The translations under genes and the position numbers were made by a program. Shown one piece after another: positions 17,686 through 26,737 of a stretch of DNA of 32,377 nucleotides. Every line of letters begins with the position of its first letter. Positions within the stretch are counted from its first letter, which is position 1. Location of the stretch: positions 1 through 32,377 of the forward strand of contig JANQIZ010000058.1 of NCBI GenBank assembly GCA_028281895.1. The letters run 5' to 3'. Under the pieces are notes generated by a model. The model worked only from the letters and a program-made list of their open reading frames with translations, did no database searches and was not told the DNA's origin. This stretch comes from Dehalococcoidia bacterium (lineage in GTDB: Bacteria; Chloroflexota; Dehalococcoidia; Lucifugimonadales; Lucifugimonadaceae).

Positions 17686-18105
17686 ATGAATTTAGGTCGT
17701 CGCAATATGCGGCAAGTTCACTCAGGAGCTCCATTGGGAACCAGTCGAAAAAAAGCGCTCGAATACGCATACTCGCTCCTCGAGCGGCCGAGGGCACACC
17801 TGCGCGTAGAACTGGCACAGGTCTCCGATGGCGTTGTGCTTCGCCACAACCGGCGCGTGCTCACGCGCGTCTATCTCAATCGAAGTGGAATCAACGCCGC
17901 CACAGCGATGGCAGAGGCTCTTGGAGTGCCGATCCCACCTGCCGGAGAATCGGTTAGCACTCTCGCGTCGACCGGTCTGCTGTACCGCGTCCTGGCGATT
18001 TCGCAGATCGACTTTCGAAACGAGGCCGCATTTGAGCTGGCGGCAAACCTGGTCGAAGAGGCGTTGGACATGCAACGCGGGCGGTCAGTCAACCAGGACG
18101 AGTGA
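17686..18105 (+). CDS. Hypothetical protein, divergent from the SDR gene
   Basis: 139-aa ORF with plausible composition in the C-terminal two-thirds; 20 nt upstream of the next SDR; no family recognised. Confidence 0.5.
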   Translation: MNLGRRNMRQVHSGAPLGTSRKKALEYAYSLLERPRAHLRVELAQVSDGVVLRHNRRVLTRVYLNRSGINAATAMAEALGVPIPPAGESVSTLASTGLLYRVLAISQIDFRNEAAFELAANLVEEALDMQRGRSVNQDE

Positions 18106-18125
18106 CCCGAGTCAGGATTTAAGAA

Positions 18126-18926
18126 ATGGATCTTCAACTTGCAGGCAAGAAGGCCATCATCACAGGTGGCAGCAGAGGAATTGGCAAGGCCATAGCTAAA
18201 GCCCTGGCGGCAGAGGGTGTGGACCTGGCGCTGGTGGCCCGGAACCGGGAGGCTGTCGATGCCACTGCAGGCGAGATCGCTGCACTCTCGGGCAGAACTG
18301 TAGTCCCGTTGCTGGGAGACACCGGCATTGATGATTCTGTCAGGGAGTTCATGGCCAGCGCGGCAGCAAAGCTGGGTGGAATCGACATTCTGGTCAACAA
18401 TGCGGCCAGACCCGGTGGCCAGGGTCCAGTCCCGATGCTCGCAGATATTACGGACGAGCTGTTCAACGAGGACATGAACGTCAAGGTGATGGGATACCTG
18501 CGATGCGCCCGTGAGGCTGCTCCTTACATGCGGGAGGAAGGCTGGGGACGGATCATCAACATCTCTGGCCTGGCAGCACGTAGCTCAGGCACAACGATTG
18601 GCAGCATGCGCAACGTGGCTGTCGCGGCAATGACCAAGAACCTTGCCGATGAGCTGGGGCCGTCCGGGATCAATGTAACCGTAGTTCACCCGGGCCTCAC
18701 CAGAACTGAAGCGACCCCCAGCGTAATACGCTCGAGGGCCGCAAGCAAAGGGGTCCAAGAATCGGAGATTGAAGCCGAGATGGCCGCCGGCAATTCGGTT
18801 CACCGGATCATCGATGCTTCCGACATCGCGAATATTGTCGCTTTCCTGGCATCGCCGCTCTCCGTCGCAATATCAGGGGATGCAATCGCAGCCGGTGGAG
18901 GTGTTGGTCGAGCAATTCATTACTGA
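18126..18926 (+). CDS. Atypical SDR-family protein lacking the canonical YxxxK
   Basis: TGGSRGIGKA and NNAA motifs and overall SDR length, but the active-site region reads TTIGSMRNVAVAAMTKNLADELG. Confidence 0.85.
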   Translation: MDLQLAGKKAIITGGSRGIGKAIAKALAAEGVDLALVARNREAVDATAGEIAALSGRTVVPLLGDTGIDDSVREFMASAAAKLGGIDILVNNAARPGGQGPVPMLADITDELFNEDMNVKVMGYLRCAREAAPYMREEGWGRIINISGLAARSSGTTIGSMRNVAVAAMTKNLADELGPSGINVTVVHPGLTRTEATPSVIRSRAASKGVQESEIEAEMAAGNSVHRIIDASDIANIVAFLASPLSVAISGDAIAAGGGVGRAIHY

Positions 18927-19242
18927 CGCCTAAAGGAGCGTAGATTCGGCCTGTCTCTGCGTGACACCGTCTCTTCTCAAGCTGCAACTGGCGTCTCCGT
19001 TCTTAGCGATTGCTCTCCATCCGCCACTATTCAAGCTTTGCCGGATGCCGGTCCGAATGACTTTCGGCTCATGGGAACAACAGGACTCAGATCGGCTTTC
19101 TGAGCCGCTGTGCCTCACGATGCTGGCACCACGTGTGCTTCAGATTTGCTGCCGGGATCATTCGGCTGCACATATAGTCCACGCCTTCGCAGATGCAGGG
19201 CAGGAGCCTCCAAGTTCCAGAACATAGGAAGAAGGTCCCACC

Positions 19243-19320
19243 ATGAGCCTGGAAAGTGTGCTGCGAGATTGGCTGCTACCCTTCCGGCACTGGCTGCCAA
19301 ACGCCAACAACACCCTGTGA
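19243..19320 (+). CDS. Putative 25-aa upstream ORF ending 5 nt before the amidase start
   Basis: MSLESVLRDWLLPFRHWLPNANNTL*, preceded by a purine-rich GGAAGAAGG stretch; only sequence-level evidence. Confidence 0.25.
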   Translation: MSLESVLRDWLLPFRHWLPNANNTL

Positions 19321-19325
19321 CAACA

Positions 19326-20750
19326 ATGGAGCTGATAATGCCCGAGCCTCTGGTCTTTGAAGACGCAACGTCCATTCGGGATCGCATTGCGAAGCGCGAC
19401 CTGTCTGCCGTTGAAGCGCTTGAGGCTCACCTCGATCAGATTGAACGGGTCAACCCGGCTGTGAACGCCATGTGCACCCTCGACGCAGAGGGCGCCCTTG
19501 AGACAGCCAGGAAACTGGACAACGGGCCAGTAACCGGACCGCTTCACGGTGTCCCGGTGGGCATCAAAGACCTGTCTCCAACCAAGGGGATCAGGACTAC
19601 GTTCGGTTCGCCCATCTTCAAGGACTGGGTGCCCGACTTCGACGCTCTGCCAGTTGAGCGTCTCAAGGCGGCAGGCGCGGTTGTTGTTGGCAAGACGAAC
19701 ACTCCTGAATTCGGCGCTGGATCGCAGACGTTCAACCAGGTGTTCGGCACGACCTTGAATCCATACGACACTGCGCTGACCTGCGGCGGCAGCAGCGGCG
19801 GCTCTGCTGTGGCGCTTGCGTGCGGTATGGTGCCGCTTGCCACAGGCTCCGACCTGGGTGGCTCGCTCAGGAATCCGGCAGCCTGGGGCAACGTCGCAGG
19901 GTTCCGAACCTCACTAGGACGCGTTCCGTCACATCCGAGTTCGCTTGGATTCAACTCACTGTCTGTGCAGGGGCCGATGGGACGTACCGTCGCAGATGTC
20001 GCGCTTCAACTATCGATCCTGGCAGGGCCTGACCCTAGAGTGCCCGGATGCATTGATGAGCCCGGTTCGATCTTTGATATCGATCTTCGTCGGCCATTCG
20101 AAGGTGTCCGCGTCGCGTGGAGTCCAACTCTTGGCGGATACCCCGTCGAGTCTTCAATCACACGCGTCCTTGAGAAACAGCGCAGCGTTTTCGAAGACCT
20201 CGGATGCATTGTCGAAGAGGCTGATCCTGACCTTTCAGACGCAGATGAGATCTTCCAGGCCTTCCGCGCGTACAAGTTCGCATCTGACTACAAGAAGCAT
20301 CTGGAAGATAGCCCTGATCTGCTCAAAGAGACCGTGAAGTGGAACATACGCGAGGGGCTGAAGCTATCGGCGATGGACCTTGCCGAAGCTGAGGTGAAGA
20401 GGACTCAGCTGCACGTTCGCATGAGTGACTTTTTCTCGCGGTACGAGTTCCTGCTTTGCCCCGTGACCAGCGTTCCGCCGTTCTCAATCGAGCAGGAGTA
20501 TGTGACTGAGATCAATGGCGAGAAGCTGGAGAACTACATCCAGTGGATGGCCACGTGCTATGCCATCACTGTGACCGGACAGCCTGCGATCTCCGTTCCA
20601 GCAGGCTTCACTGATGACGGGCTGCCAGTCGGCCTCCAGATCGTTGGTGGTTACCGCCACGATCTATCGGTTCTGCAAATTGCCAGCGCCTTCGAGGAAG
20701 CCACAGAATTTGGCCGAACCAGGCCTGCAGTGGCTACTGCCTCCGTCTAG
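19326..20750 (+). CDS. Amidase signature family protein (GatA-like amidase)
   Basis: VGIKDL lysine, GGSSGGSAVALACGMVPLATGSDLGGSLRNPAAW amidase signature; start chosen at ATG 19326 (MELIMPEPLVFEDA) instead of 19110. Confidence 0.88.
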   Translation: MELIMPEPLVFEDATSIRDRIAKRDLSAVEALEAHLDQIERVNPAVNAMCTLDAEGALETARKLDNGPVTGPLHGVPVGIKDLSPTKGIRTTFGSPIFKDWVPDFDALPVERLKAAGAVVVGKTNTPEFGAGSQTFNQVFGTTLNPYDTALTCGGSSGGSAVALACGMVPLATGSDLGGSLRNPAAWGNVAGFRTSLGRVPSHPSSLGFNSLSVQGPMGRTVADVALQLSILAGPDPRVPGCIDEPGSIFDIDLRRPFEGVRVAWSPTLGGYPVESSITRVLEKQRSVFEDLGCIVEEADPDLSDADEIFQAFRAYKFASDYKKHLEDSPDLLKETVKWNIREGLKLSAMDLAEAEVKRTQLHVRMSDFFSRYEFLLCPVTSVPPFSIEQEYVTEINGEKLENYIQWMATCYAITVTGQPAISVPAGFTDDGLPVGLQIVGGYRHDLSVLQIASAFEEATEFGRTRPAVATASV

Positions 20751-20864
20751 ATGTGGTCACAACAGGCTCGATGCTGAATGCGCAGATCGAGGCCAACCGA
20801 TAATCTATCTGCACCGAGAATCCAGTCTGATCTACCGTACCCATAGATAAAGGACCTGCCACGA

Positions 20865-21650
20865 ATGCCAAAGCTCGCAGCCAACCTCTCGATGATGTTC
20901 AACGAAGTCGCTTTTATGGATCGCTTTGCGGCGGCAGCAGGCGCGGGATTCAAGGGCGTTGAGTATCTGTTTCCTTATGACTTCCCGGCAGCCGATATCG
21001 CTGAACAGCTCGACAAGAATGGCCTGGAGCAGGTTCTGTTTGACTTCTCTGCCGGTGACTTCGAGGGTGGAGAGCGGGGAATCGCTGTCCAGGCTGAGCG
21101 GCAAGGCGAGTTCCAGGACGGCGTCGGGCAGGCGATCGAGTACGCGCAAACGCTCAACTGCAAGCGCCTGACCGTGCTGGCAGGCCTCGCTCCTCAAGGC
21201 GCCGATTTCTCAGATCTGCAGACGACGCTGGTCGACAACCTCAAGTTCGCGGCAAGCGCAGCTGCGCCCCATGGGATCAACGTGCTGCTGGAACCTCTCA
21301 ACACCGTCGATACGCCCGGATTCTTCGTGTTCCATACCGACCACGCGCTTTCCATGATCGAAGCGGCTGGATCGCCTGCGAACCTGAAGCTTCAGTACGA
21401 CGTCTATCACATGCAGATCATGGAAGGCGATCTGATAAAGACTATCGAGTCCAACCTCGACAAGATCGGTCACATCCAGATCGCCGACAATCCGGGGAGA
21501 AACGAGCCTGGGACCGGCGAGATCAACTACCCGGGTGTTTTCGCCCGGCTGGATGGCATGGGGTACGACGGCTGGGTGGGCTGCGAGTACCGTCCGGCAG
21601 GCGATACAGCTGGCGGGCTGGGCTGGGCGAGCGAATATCTGTCCGGGTAG
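20865..21650 (+). CDS. Hydroxypyruvate isomerase-like TIM-barrel protein (Hyi/OtnI family), copy 1
   Basis: ANLSMMFNEVAFMDRFAAAAGAGFKGVEYLFPYDFP, LLEPLNTVDTPGFFV, QYDVYHMQIMEGD, NPGRNEPGTGEINY, GWVGCEYRP. Confidence 0.85.
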   Translation: MPKLAANLSMMFNEVAFMDRFAAAAGAGFKGVEYLFPYDFPAADIAEQLDKNGLEQVLFDFSAGDFEGGERGIAVQAERQGEFQDGVGQAIEYAQTLNCKRLTVLAGLAPQGADFSDLQTTLVDNLKFAASAAAPHGINVLLEPLNTVDTPGFFVFHTDHALSMIEAAGSPANLKLQYDVYHMQIMEGDLIKTIESNLDKIGHIQIADNPGRNEPGTGEINYPGVFARLDGMGYDGWVGCEYRPAGDTAGGLGWASEYLSG

Positions 21651-21783
21651 CGGATGTTGATCGCAAACAAGTGCGTTCGCAACTCGCATCTAGTTCAACA
21701 AACGAGTATCCTTTCCGTGTTCGCGGCTCACACGCCGCCAGCAGGAACCGTCGAAGCAAGAATCTCTTTCCAAGGAGCTGCAG

Positions 21784-21864
21784 ATGGTCACCGCGATGGT
21801 GATTTTCTCGTTCATACTCTCAATCGTCCTTGTACTGGTCGCCATCGCGCAGATCGACGCCTAA
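21784..21864 (+). CDS. Putative 26-aa single-TM micropeptide
   Basis: MVTAMVIFSFILSIVLVLVAIAQIDA*, preceded by AAGGAG about 6 nt upstream of the ATG; almost entirely hydrophobic. Confidence 0.5.
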   Translation: MVTAMVIFSFILSIVLVLVAIAQIDA

Positions 21865-21938
21865 CCTCCGTTTGACCACTCGCCTCCGGCTCTCCGGCGG
21901 CGTCATCCTGCTCCGTACCACGATTCGCAGCGCAGAAC

Positions 21939-22718
21939 ATGCCCAGGCTCGAAGCCAACCTGCAGTTCATGTTCAACGAGTTCAGTGTCCTGGACCGATA
22001 CGACGCGGCAGCGAAAGCCGGGTTCACAGGCGTTGAGCTGCAAAGCCCTTACTCGATCCCGGTTGAACAGATCGTTGATCGGCTTGAGCGCAATAACCTC
22101 AAGCATGTGATCATCAACATGCCGATGGAAGATCCTGACACCGGCAATCAGAACATCCCACTTCGCCCGGATCGGACCGACCTCTACAGGGAGCGAGTCG
22201 CGCAGGGCGTCGAGTACGCTTCTGCGCTTGGATGTATCGGAGTGAACGTCGGCGTTGGACCTCTCCCCGATGATCTTGATCCCGAAGAAGCCCGCGCCAC
22301 ACTGGTCTCGAATCTCCGGCACTGCGCTGAAGAGCTGGACAAAGTCGGTGTCAAAGGGCTGATCGAGGCGATCAACACCAGGGATCAACCGGGCTTCTTC
22401 ATTCACACCACTCGCCAGACACGCGATCTCATCGAAGAAGTCGGCCACCCGAACCTCTTCATCCAGTACGACTTCTACCACATGCAGATCATGGAAGGAG
22501 ATCTCGCTCCAACCGTTGAAGCGAACCTGGACCTGATCGCTCACATGCAGCTGGCAGACACTCCCGGACGGCATGAGCCAGGCACTGGCGAGATCAACTA
22601 CAACTACCTTCTGCCTTACCTCGACGAGATCGGATACAAGGGCTGGGTCGGATGCGAATACGCGCCTCAAGCGGATACGCTCGCTGGACTGGGATGGGCT
22701 GAGCCCTGGTTGAGGTAG
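21939..22718 (+). CDS. Hydroxypyruvate isomerase-like TIM-barrel protein (Hyi/OtnI family), copy 2
   Basis: ANLQFMFNEFSVLDRYDAAAKAGFTGVELQSPYSIP, IEAINTRDQPGFFI, QYDFYHMQIMEGD, TPGRHEPGTGEINY, GWVGCEYAP. Confidence 0.85.
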   Translation: MPRLEANLQFMFNEFSVLDRYDAAAKAGFTGVELQSPYSIPVEQIVDRLERNNLKHVIINMPMEDPDTGNQNIPLRPDRTDLYRERVAQGVEYASALGCIGVNVGVGPLPDDLDPEEARATLVSNLRHCAEELDKVGVKGLIEAINTRDQPGFFIHTTRQTRDLIEEVGHPNLFIQYDFYHMQIMEGDLAPTVEANLDLIAHMQLADTPGRHEPGTGEINYNYLLPYLDEIGYKGWVGCEYAPQADTLAGLGWAEPWLR

Positions 22719-22745
22719 CGCGATGCCCTCTGGTAGTGGGGCGTC

Positions 22746-23486
22746 ATGTTTGAGAACAGCGATATCCGCGCTGTCATATTCGATCTCGATGGCACGCTGA
22801 TCGAGACGGAACACCTCAAGGCTCGCGCGTACGCAGATCTCGTCGGCTCCATCAAGGGACTTGATGCGCCAGAACTTGGTGCGATCGATCTCTACCAGTC
22901 CCGCGTCGGCTCAACCGACATGATGATCTGCGAGGCGATGATCGAGGAGTTCAGCCTCGCATCACTGCTCGACCCGGGTCCAACTGAGACCGTCTCCGAG
23001 GCTCTGCATCGTCAGCGCATGGAACTCTATCGAGCCACACACGGCGCTCCGGAGATGCTGAGACAGGTCATCTACGAACACAACGTCCATGTCGCCCGTT
23101 CTGCCGCAGAAGAAGGTCTCTCTGTGGGCGTCGCAACCATGTCCTACTCTGACGAGGCCAGGCGCGTACTCACCGCGATCGGCCTAGGCGAGATCATAAG
23201 CACAGTCGTCGGTGTCGATGACGTGGCTAATCCGAAGCCGTCGCCAGACGCGTTTTTGCTGGCGATGAAGAACCTCGGTGTTGAGCCGGGCGAGTGTCTC
23301 ATCTTCGAAGACTCGGCCAGAGGAGCGCATGCGGCCATAGCTTCAGGAGCTCGCTGGATCTGCGTCGCGACGGAGTTCTCGACCGATTCACTCAGGTCAG
23401 ATGGTGCGATCGACAACGAATGGATCGCCTGGAGCCCGAAAGACGTTGCGCCTTTACTGGCGCGACGCATCAAGAGCACAGGCTGA
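22746..23486 (+). CDS. HAD-superfamily phosphatase (beta-phosphoglucomutase-like)
   Basis: VIFDLDGTLIETE, NPKPSPDAFLLA, CLIFEDSARGAHAA motifs. Confidence 0.88.
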   Translation: MFENSDIRAVIFDLDGTLIETEHLKARAYADLVGSIKGLDAPELGAIDLYQSRVGSTDMMICEAMIEEFSLASLLDPGPTETVSEALHRQRMELYRATHGAPEMLRQVIYEHNVHVARSAAEEGLSVGVATMSYSDEARRVLTAIGLGEIISTVVGVDDVANPKPSPDAFLLAMKNLGVEPGECLIFEDSARGAHAAIASGARWICVATEFSTDSLRSDGAIDNEWIAWSPKDVAPLLARRIKSTG

Positions 23487-23579
23487 TACCCTCGAATTCA
23501 GGTCAAGTTCCAGAAGGTCGCTGTGTCGAAGACAGCGACCAAACGTCAGTATCCACACATCTCTCGCAGGAGTTGGTCA

Positions 23580-24491
23580 ATGCAGATCGGAATAGTCGGG
23601 CTCGGACGCATGGGCGGAAACATGGCGAAGCGGTTGCTGCGCGATGGACATGATGTGGTCGCATTCGATCCTGACCCGTCCGCGGTGAAAGCTGTTGAAC
23701 AGGCCGGAGCCACCGGAGCTGGCTCGATCACTCAACTGACTGAAAAGCTTCAAGAGCCTCGAACGGTGTGGGTGATGGTTCCCGCCGGAGATGTGACCGA
23801 ACAGACCGTGCAGGAACTGGCGAAGATCCTGTCTCCGGGAGACACGGTGATCGATGGTGGAAACTCAAACTACAAGGAAACGATCAGGCGTGGAGAGCAT
23901 CTTGCGAATCATCAGATCGATTTCCTCGACTGCGGGACGAGCGGAGGAGTCTGGGGTCTGGACAACGGCTATTGCCTGACTATCGGCGGAAGTCGAGAGG
24001 CGTATGAGCGCAACCTGCCCATCTTCAAGAGCCTGGCTCCTCCCGAGAACGATGGCGGGCTCCATGTTGGGCCATCCGGGTCCGGCCACTACGTCAAGAT
24101 GATCCACAACGGGATCGAGTACGGGATGATGCAGGCATTCGCCGAGGGCTTCGAGTTGCTGGCCGCGAAAGAAGACTTCGGACTGGACCTTGGCGCTATC
24201 GCCAACAACTGGCGGCATGGATCGGTCATCCGATCGTGGCTTCTCGACCTGACGGCAGACGAGTTCGCGGACGATCCGAAATTGGAAGGATTGACCTCGT
24301 ACGTTGATGATTCCGGAGAAGGCCGCTGGACCGTCGATACATCGGTTGAGCTGGCCGTGCCTGCGCCGGTCATTGCGCTCGCCCTGCAGATGCGCTTCCG
24401 CTCCCGCCAGGAGAATCCACTGGGTGGCCGGGCGCTGGCTGCAATGCGAAACGCGTTCGGCGGTCACGCTGTGAGGAAGAGCGATGGCTAG
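23580..24491 (+). CDS. gnd: 6-phosphogluconate dehydrogenase, short-form decarboxylating type
   Basis: MQIGIVGLGRMGGNMAKRLL, VIDGGNSNYKETIRRG, FLDCGTSGGVWGL, KMIHNGIEYGMMQAFAEG; about 303 aa from ATG 23580. Confidence 0.88.
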   Translation: MQIGIVGLGRMGGNMAKRLLRDGHDVVAFDPDPSAVKAVEQAGATGAGSITQLTEKLQEPRTVWVMVPAGDVTEQTVQELAKILSPGDTVIDGGNSNYKETIRRGEHLANHQIDFLDCGTSGGVWGLDNGYCLTIGGSREAYERNLPIFKSLAPPENDGGLHVGPSGSGHYVKMIHNGIEYGMMQAFAEGFELLAAKEDFGLDLGAIANNWRHGSVIRSWLLDLTADEFADDPKLEGLTSYVDDSGEGRWTVDTSVELAVPAPVIALALQMRFRSRQENPLGGRALAAMRNAFGGHAVRKSDG

Positions 24492-25947
24492 CGATGGCAA
24501 CAGCGCTGCCCGATTAACCATCGTCATCTTTGGAGCGTCCGGTGACCTGGCCCACCGCAAGCTGGTGCCGGCCCTGTTCCACCTCTTCAAGACCGGCGCC
24601 CTGCCCGACCTGTGCCAGTTCATCGGAGTCGCCAGGTCCGATATGACGGACGAGTCGTTCCGGAGTTCACTCGCAGATGCGATTGGCGGGCTCGACGACG
24701 CAGACCGTAGCTCATGGGACGCCTTCGCCGGGAACATCAGCTATGTGCGCGGAAGCTCTACCGACGACGAGTCGCTGAAGGCGATCGATGCCATCGTCAG
24801 CAATTCCTGTGGCCCGAGTATGACGGACGACCGGCTGTACTACCTTGCACTGGCTCCAGGTCTATACCCGACAACCCTGGAAGCGCTGGGACGCTGCGGA
24901 ATGCTGGATCAGGCCGCAGGCTCTCGGCGAGTAGTGATCGAAAAGCCGTTCGGAACAGACCGCGAGTCTTCTCAAGAGCTAAACAGCGTAGTTCACTCTG
25001 TAGCAGACGAATCGCAAGTGTTTCGTATCGATCACTACCTCGGCAAGGAGACGGTCCAGAACCTGCTCGTCTTCAGGTTCGCCAATACCATCTTCGAGCC
25101 TGTGTGGAACCGCAACTACGTTGACAATGTTCAGATTTCGGTGCTCGAGAGCCTGGATACCGAAGGAAGGTCCGGCTACTACGACAGGGCAGGTGTTCTC
25201 CGCGACATGATGCAGAGCCATCTCATGCAACTACTGTCGCTGATAGCGATGGAGCCGCCAGTGAGCGCGGGCGCAGATGCTTTGCGGACTGAAAAGGCCA
25301 AGGTTCTGCAGGCTGTGCGCAAATACGGCACCGAAGAAGCGGCCGCAAACTCGATTCGCGGCCAGTATGACGGCTACCGGGGCGAAGAAGGCGTAGCTCC
25401 TTCATCTGCGACTGCCACGTATGGCGTCACCAGGCTCTTCATCGACAACTGGCGCTGGCAGGGTGTGCCGTTTTATCTGCGGTCTGGCAAAGCGCTGTCT
25501 GAAAAGACATCAGAGATTGCAATCCAGTTCCGTCCTCCGCCGCACACAATCTTCGATACGCAGAGCGCCAACGTGACTCCGAACCTGCTTCAGATCACGA
25601 TCCAGCCGGATGAGGGTGTTCATCTCACCTTCGAGAACAAGAAGCCTGGAACCCGCATGGGCACAGCCCCGGAGCGCCTGGAGTACCACTTTCCTGAGCA
25701 GGTGATTCGTGATGCATACGAGCGGCTGCTGCTGGATGCAATTGAGGGCGATCAGTCACTGTTCACCCGAAGTGACGAGATCGAGCTGTCCTGGCAGATC
25801 ATAGATCCATTCGTACAGGCCTGGGAGCAATCGCTGAAATCACAGCTATACCAGTACGAACGAGGATCGAATGGCCCTGCGGCAGCAGACGAATTCCTTG
25901 GAGGTGGGCGTCGATGGCATCAGCACGGGTCGGGAGACGGCGAGTGA
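24484..25947 (+). CDS. zwf: Glucose-6-phosphate dehydrogenase
   Basis: IFGASGDLAHRKLVPALFHL, VIEKPFGTD, RIDHYLGKETVQNLLVFRFAN; overlaps the gnd 3' end. Confidence 0.95.
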   Translation: MASDGNSAARLTIVIFGASGDLAHRKLVPALFHLFKTGALPDLCQFIGVARSDMTDESFRSSLADAIGGLDDADRSSWDAFAGNISYVRGSSTDDESLKAIDAIVSNSCGPSMTDDRLYYLALAPGLYPTTLEALGRCGMLDQAAGSRRVVIEKPFGTDRESSQELNSVVHSVADESQVFRIDHYLGKETVQNLLVFRFANTIFEPVWNRNYVDNVQISVLESLDTEGRSGYYDRAGVLRDMMQSHLMQLLSLIAMEPPVSAGADALRTEKAKVLQAVRKYGTEEAAANSIRGQYDGYRGEEGVAPSSATATYGVTRLFIDNWRWQGVPFYLRSGKALSEKTSEIAIQFRPPPHTIFDTQSANVTPNLLQITIQPDEGVHLTFENKKPGTRMGTAPERLEYHFPEQVIRDAYERLLLDAIEGDQSLFTRSDEIELSWQIIDPFVQAWEQSLKSQLYQYERGSNGPAAADEFLGGGRRWHQHGSGDGE

Positions 25948-26192
25948 CATCGCTTCCCGAACCTCCACGAGATCCAGGCCCAGCCGATCCGAAGATGCTG
26001 ACCTCAGCGGAGTTGACTGCGCGGCTTGAAGAGCTGTTCAACTGGCTCAGCGAGGTTGAGGCACTACCAGGCAACAGGCACATGGCGACAGATGATGAGA
26101 ATCTCATCGACCGTGTGAGAGAAGAGGCGAACCTGCTGCTTGAGGAACGTCGAGAGCGGCACGCTGATGAGCATGCGCCACGCGGCGGCTAG
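25944..26192 (+). CDS. Small acidic protein, predicted translationally coupled to zwf
   Basis: GTG start within GTGA overlapping the zwf stop; 82 aa, charged helical composition (SAELTARLEELFNWLSEVEALPG...). Confidence 0.5.
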   Translation: MTSLPEPPRDPGPADPKMLTSAELTARLEELFNWLSEVEALPGNRHMATDDENLIDRVREEANLLLEERRERHADEHAPRGG

Positions 26193-26668
26193 ACGGCGCG
26201 CGTCTCTCCAAACGCTGACAGTACGCAATCCCTGGAGAGGCTGCCGATCAGCTTACGGTTATGCAAAACCGGAACCCAGTCGAGGTTCTTCTCAAGCATG
26301 CCAGACACGACAGTGAAGGCAGATTCGTCTGGCGAGACCGTCATTCGAGCACGAACCGCGGCCTGTCCGGCAGTAAGCACCTGGTCCAGGAGTTCATCGC
26401 CGGCATTCACGAAACCGACGAAGCGGTGCTGGTGATCTACAACGGCCACTGGAGAAGTGTGGTCTTCGTTGAGCATCTCTTGAACTGAGGAGATGGACTC
26501 ATCAGCCAGAACCCAACGAGTGTCGGAGTTCATGATGTGCTCAACGCTGCTGAGATACTGAATCTGCTGGGTCACACTAAACCTCTGGTGAAGTCGCTGT
26601 TTCCGTGCCATGGCGCCGCTACATGAAGGCGCAGGCCAGGAAGAAGGCAAAAATGCTAGTAGACCCAA
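26189..26668 (-). CDS. CBS-domain-pair protein (N-terminal start uncertain)
   Basis: Two CBS-like repeats: VEHIMNSDTRWVLADESISSVQEMLNEDHTSPVAVVDHQHRFVGFVNAGD and VRARMTVSPDESAFTVVSGMLEKNLDWVPVLHNRKLIGSLSR. Confidence 0.75.
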   Translation of the reverse strand: MGLLAFLPSSWPAPSCSGAMARKQRLHQRFSVTQQIQYLSSVEHIMNSDTRWVLADESISSVQEMLNEDHTSPVAVVDHQHRFVGFVNAGDELLDQVLTAGQAAVRARMTVSPDESAFTVVSGMLEKNLDWVPVLHNRKLIGSLSRDCVLSAFGETRAV

Positions 26669-26737
26669 CAGAGCCAGTGTGACACTACAGGCTTGTTTCG
26701 CAGAGCCTTGAGTACATCCCGTCAGGGGTACTTTCGG

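Noticed and set aside
18927-19325. Possible tRNA or structured RNA in the 400-nt gap before the amidase
   Set aside because: No cloverleaf, CCA end or convincing conserved fold could be recognised by eye.
21903-22814. 303-aa minus-strand ORF
   Set aside because: Antisense to the second Hyi-like gene, which carries family motifs.
23865-24737. 290-aa minus-strand ORF
   Set aside because: Antisense across gnd and zwf; no motifs.
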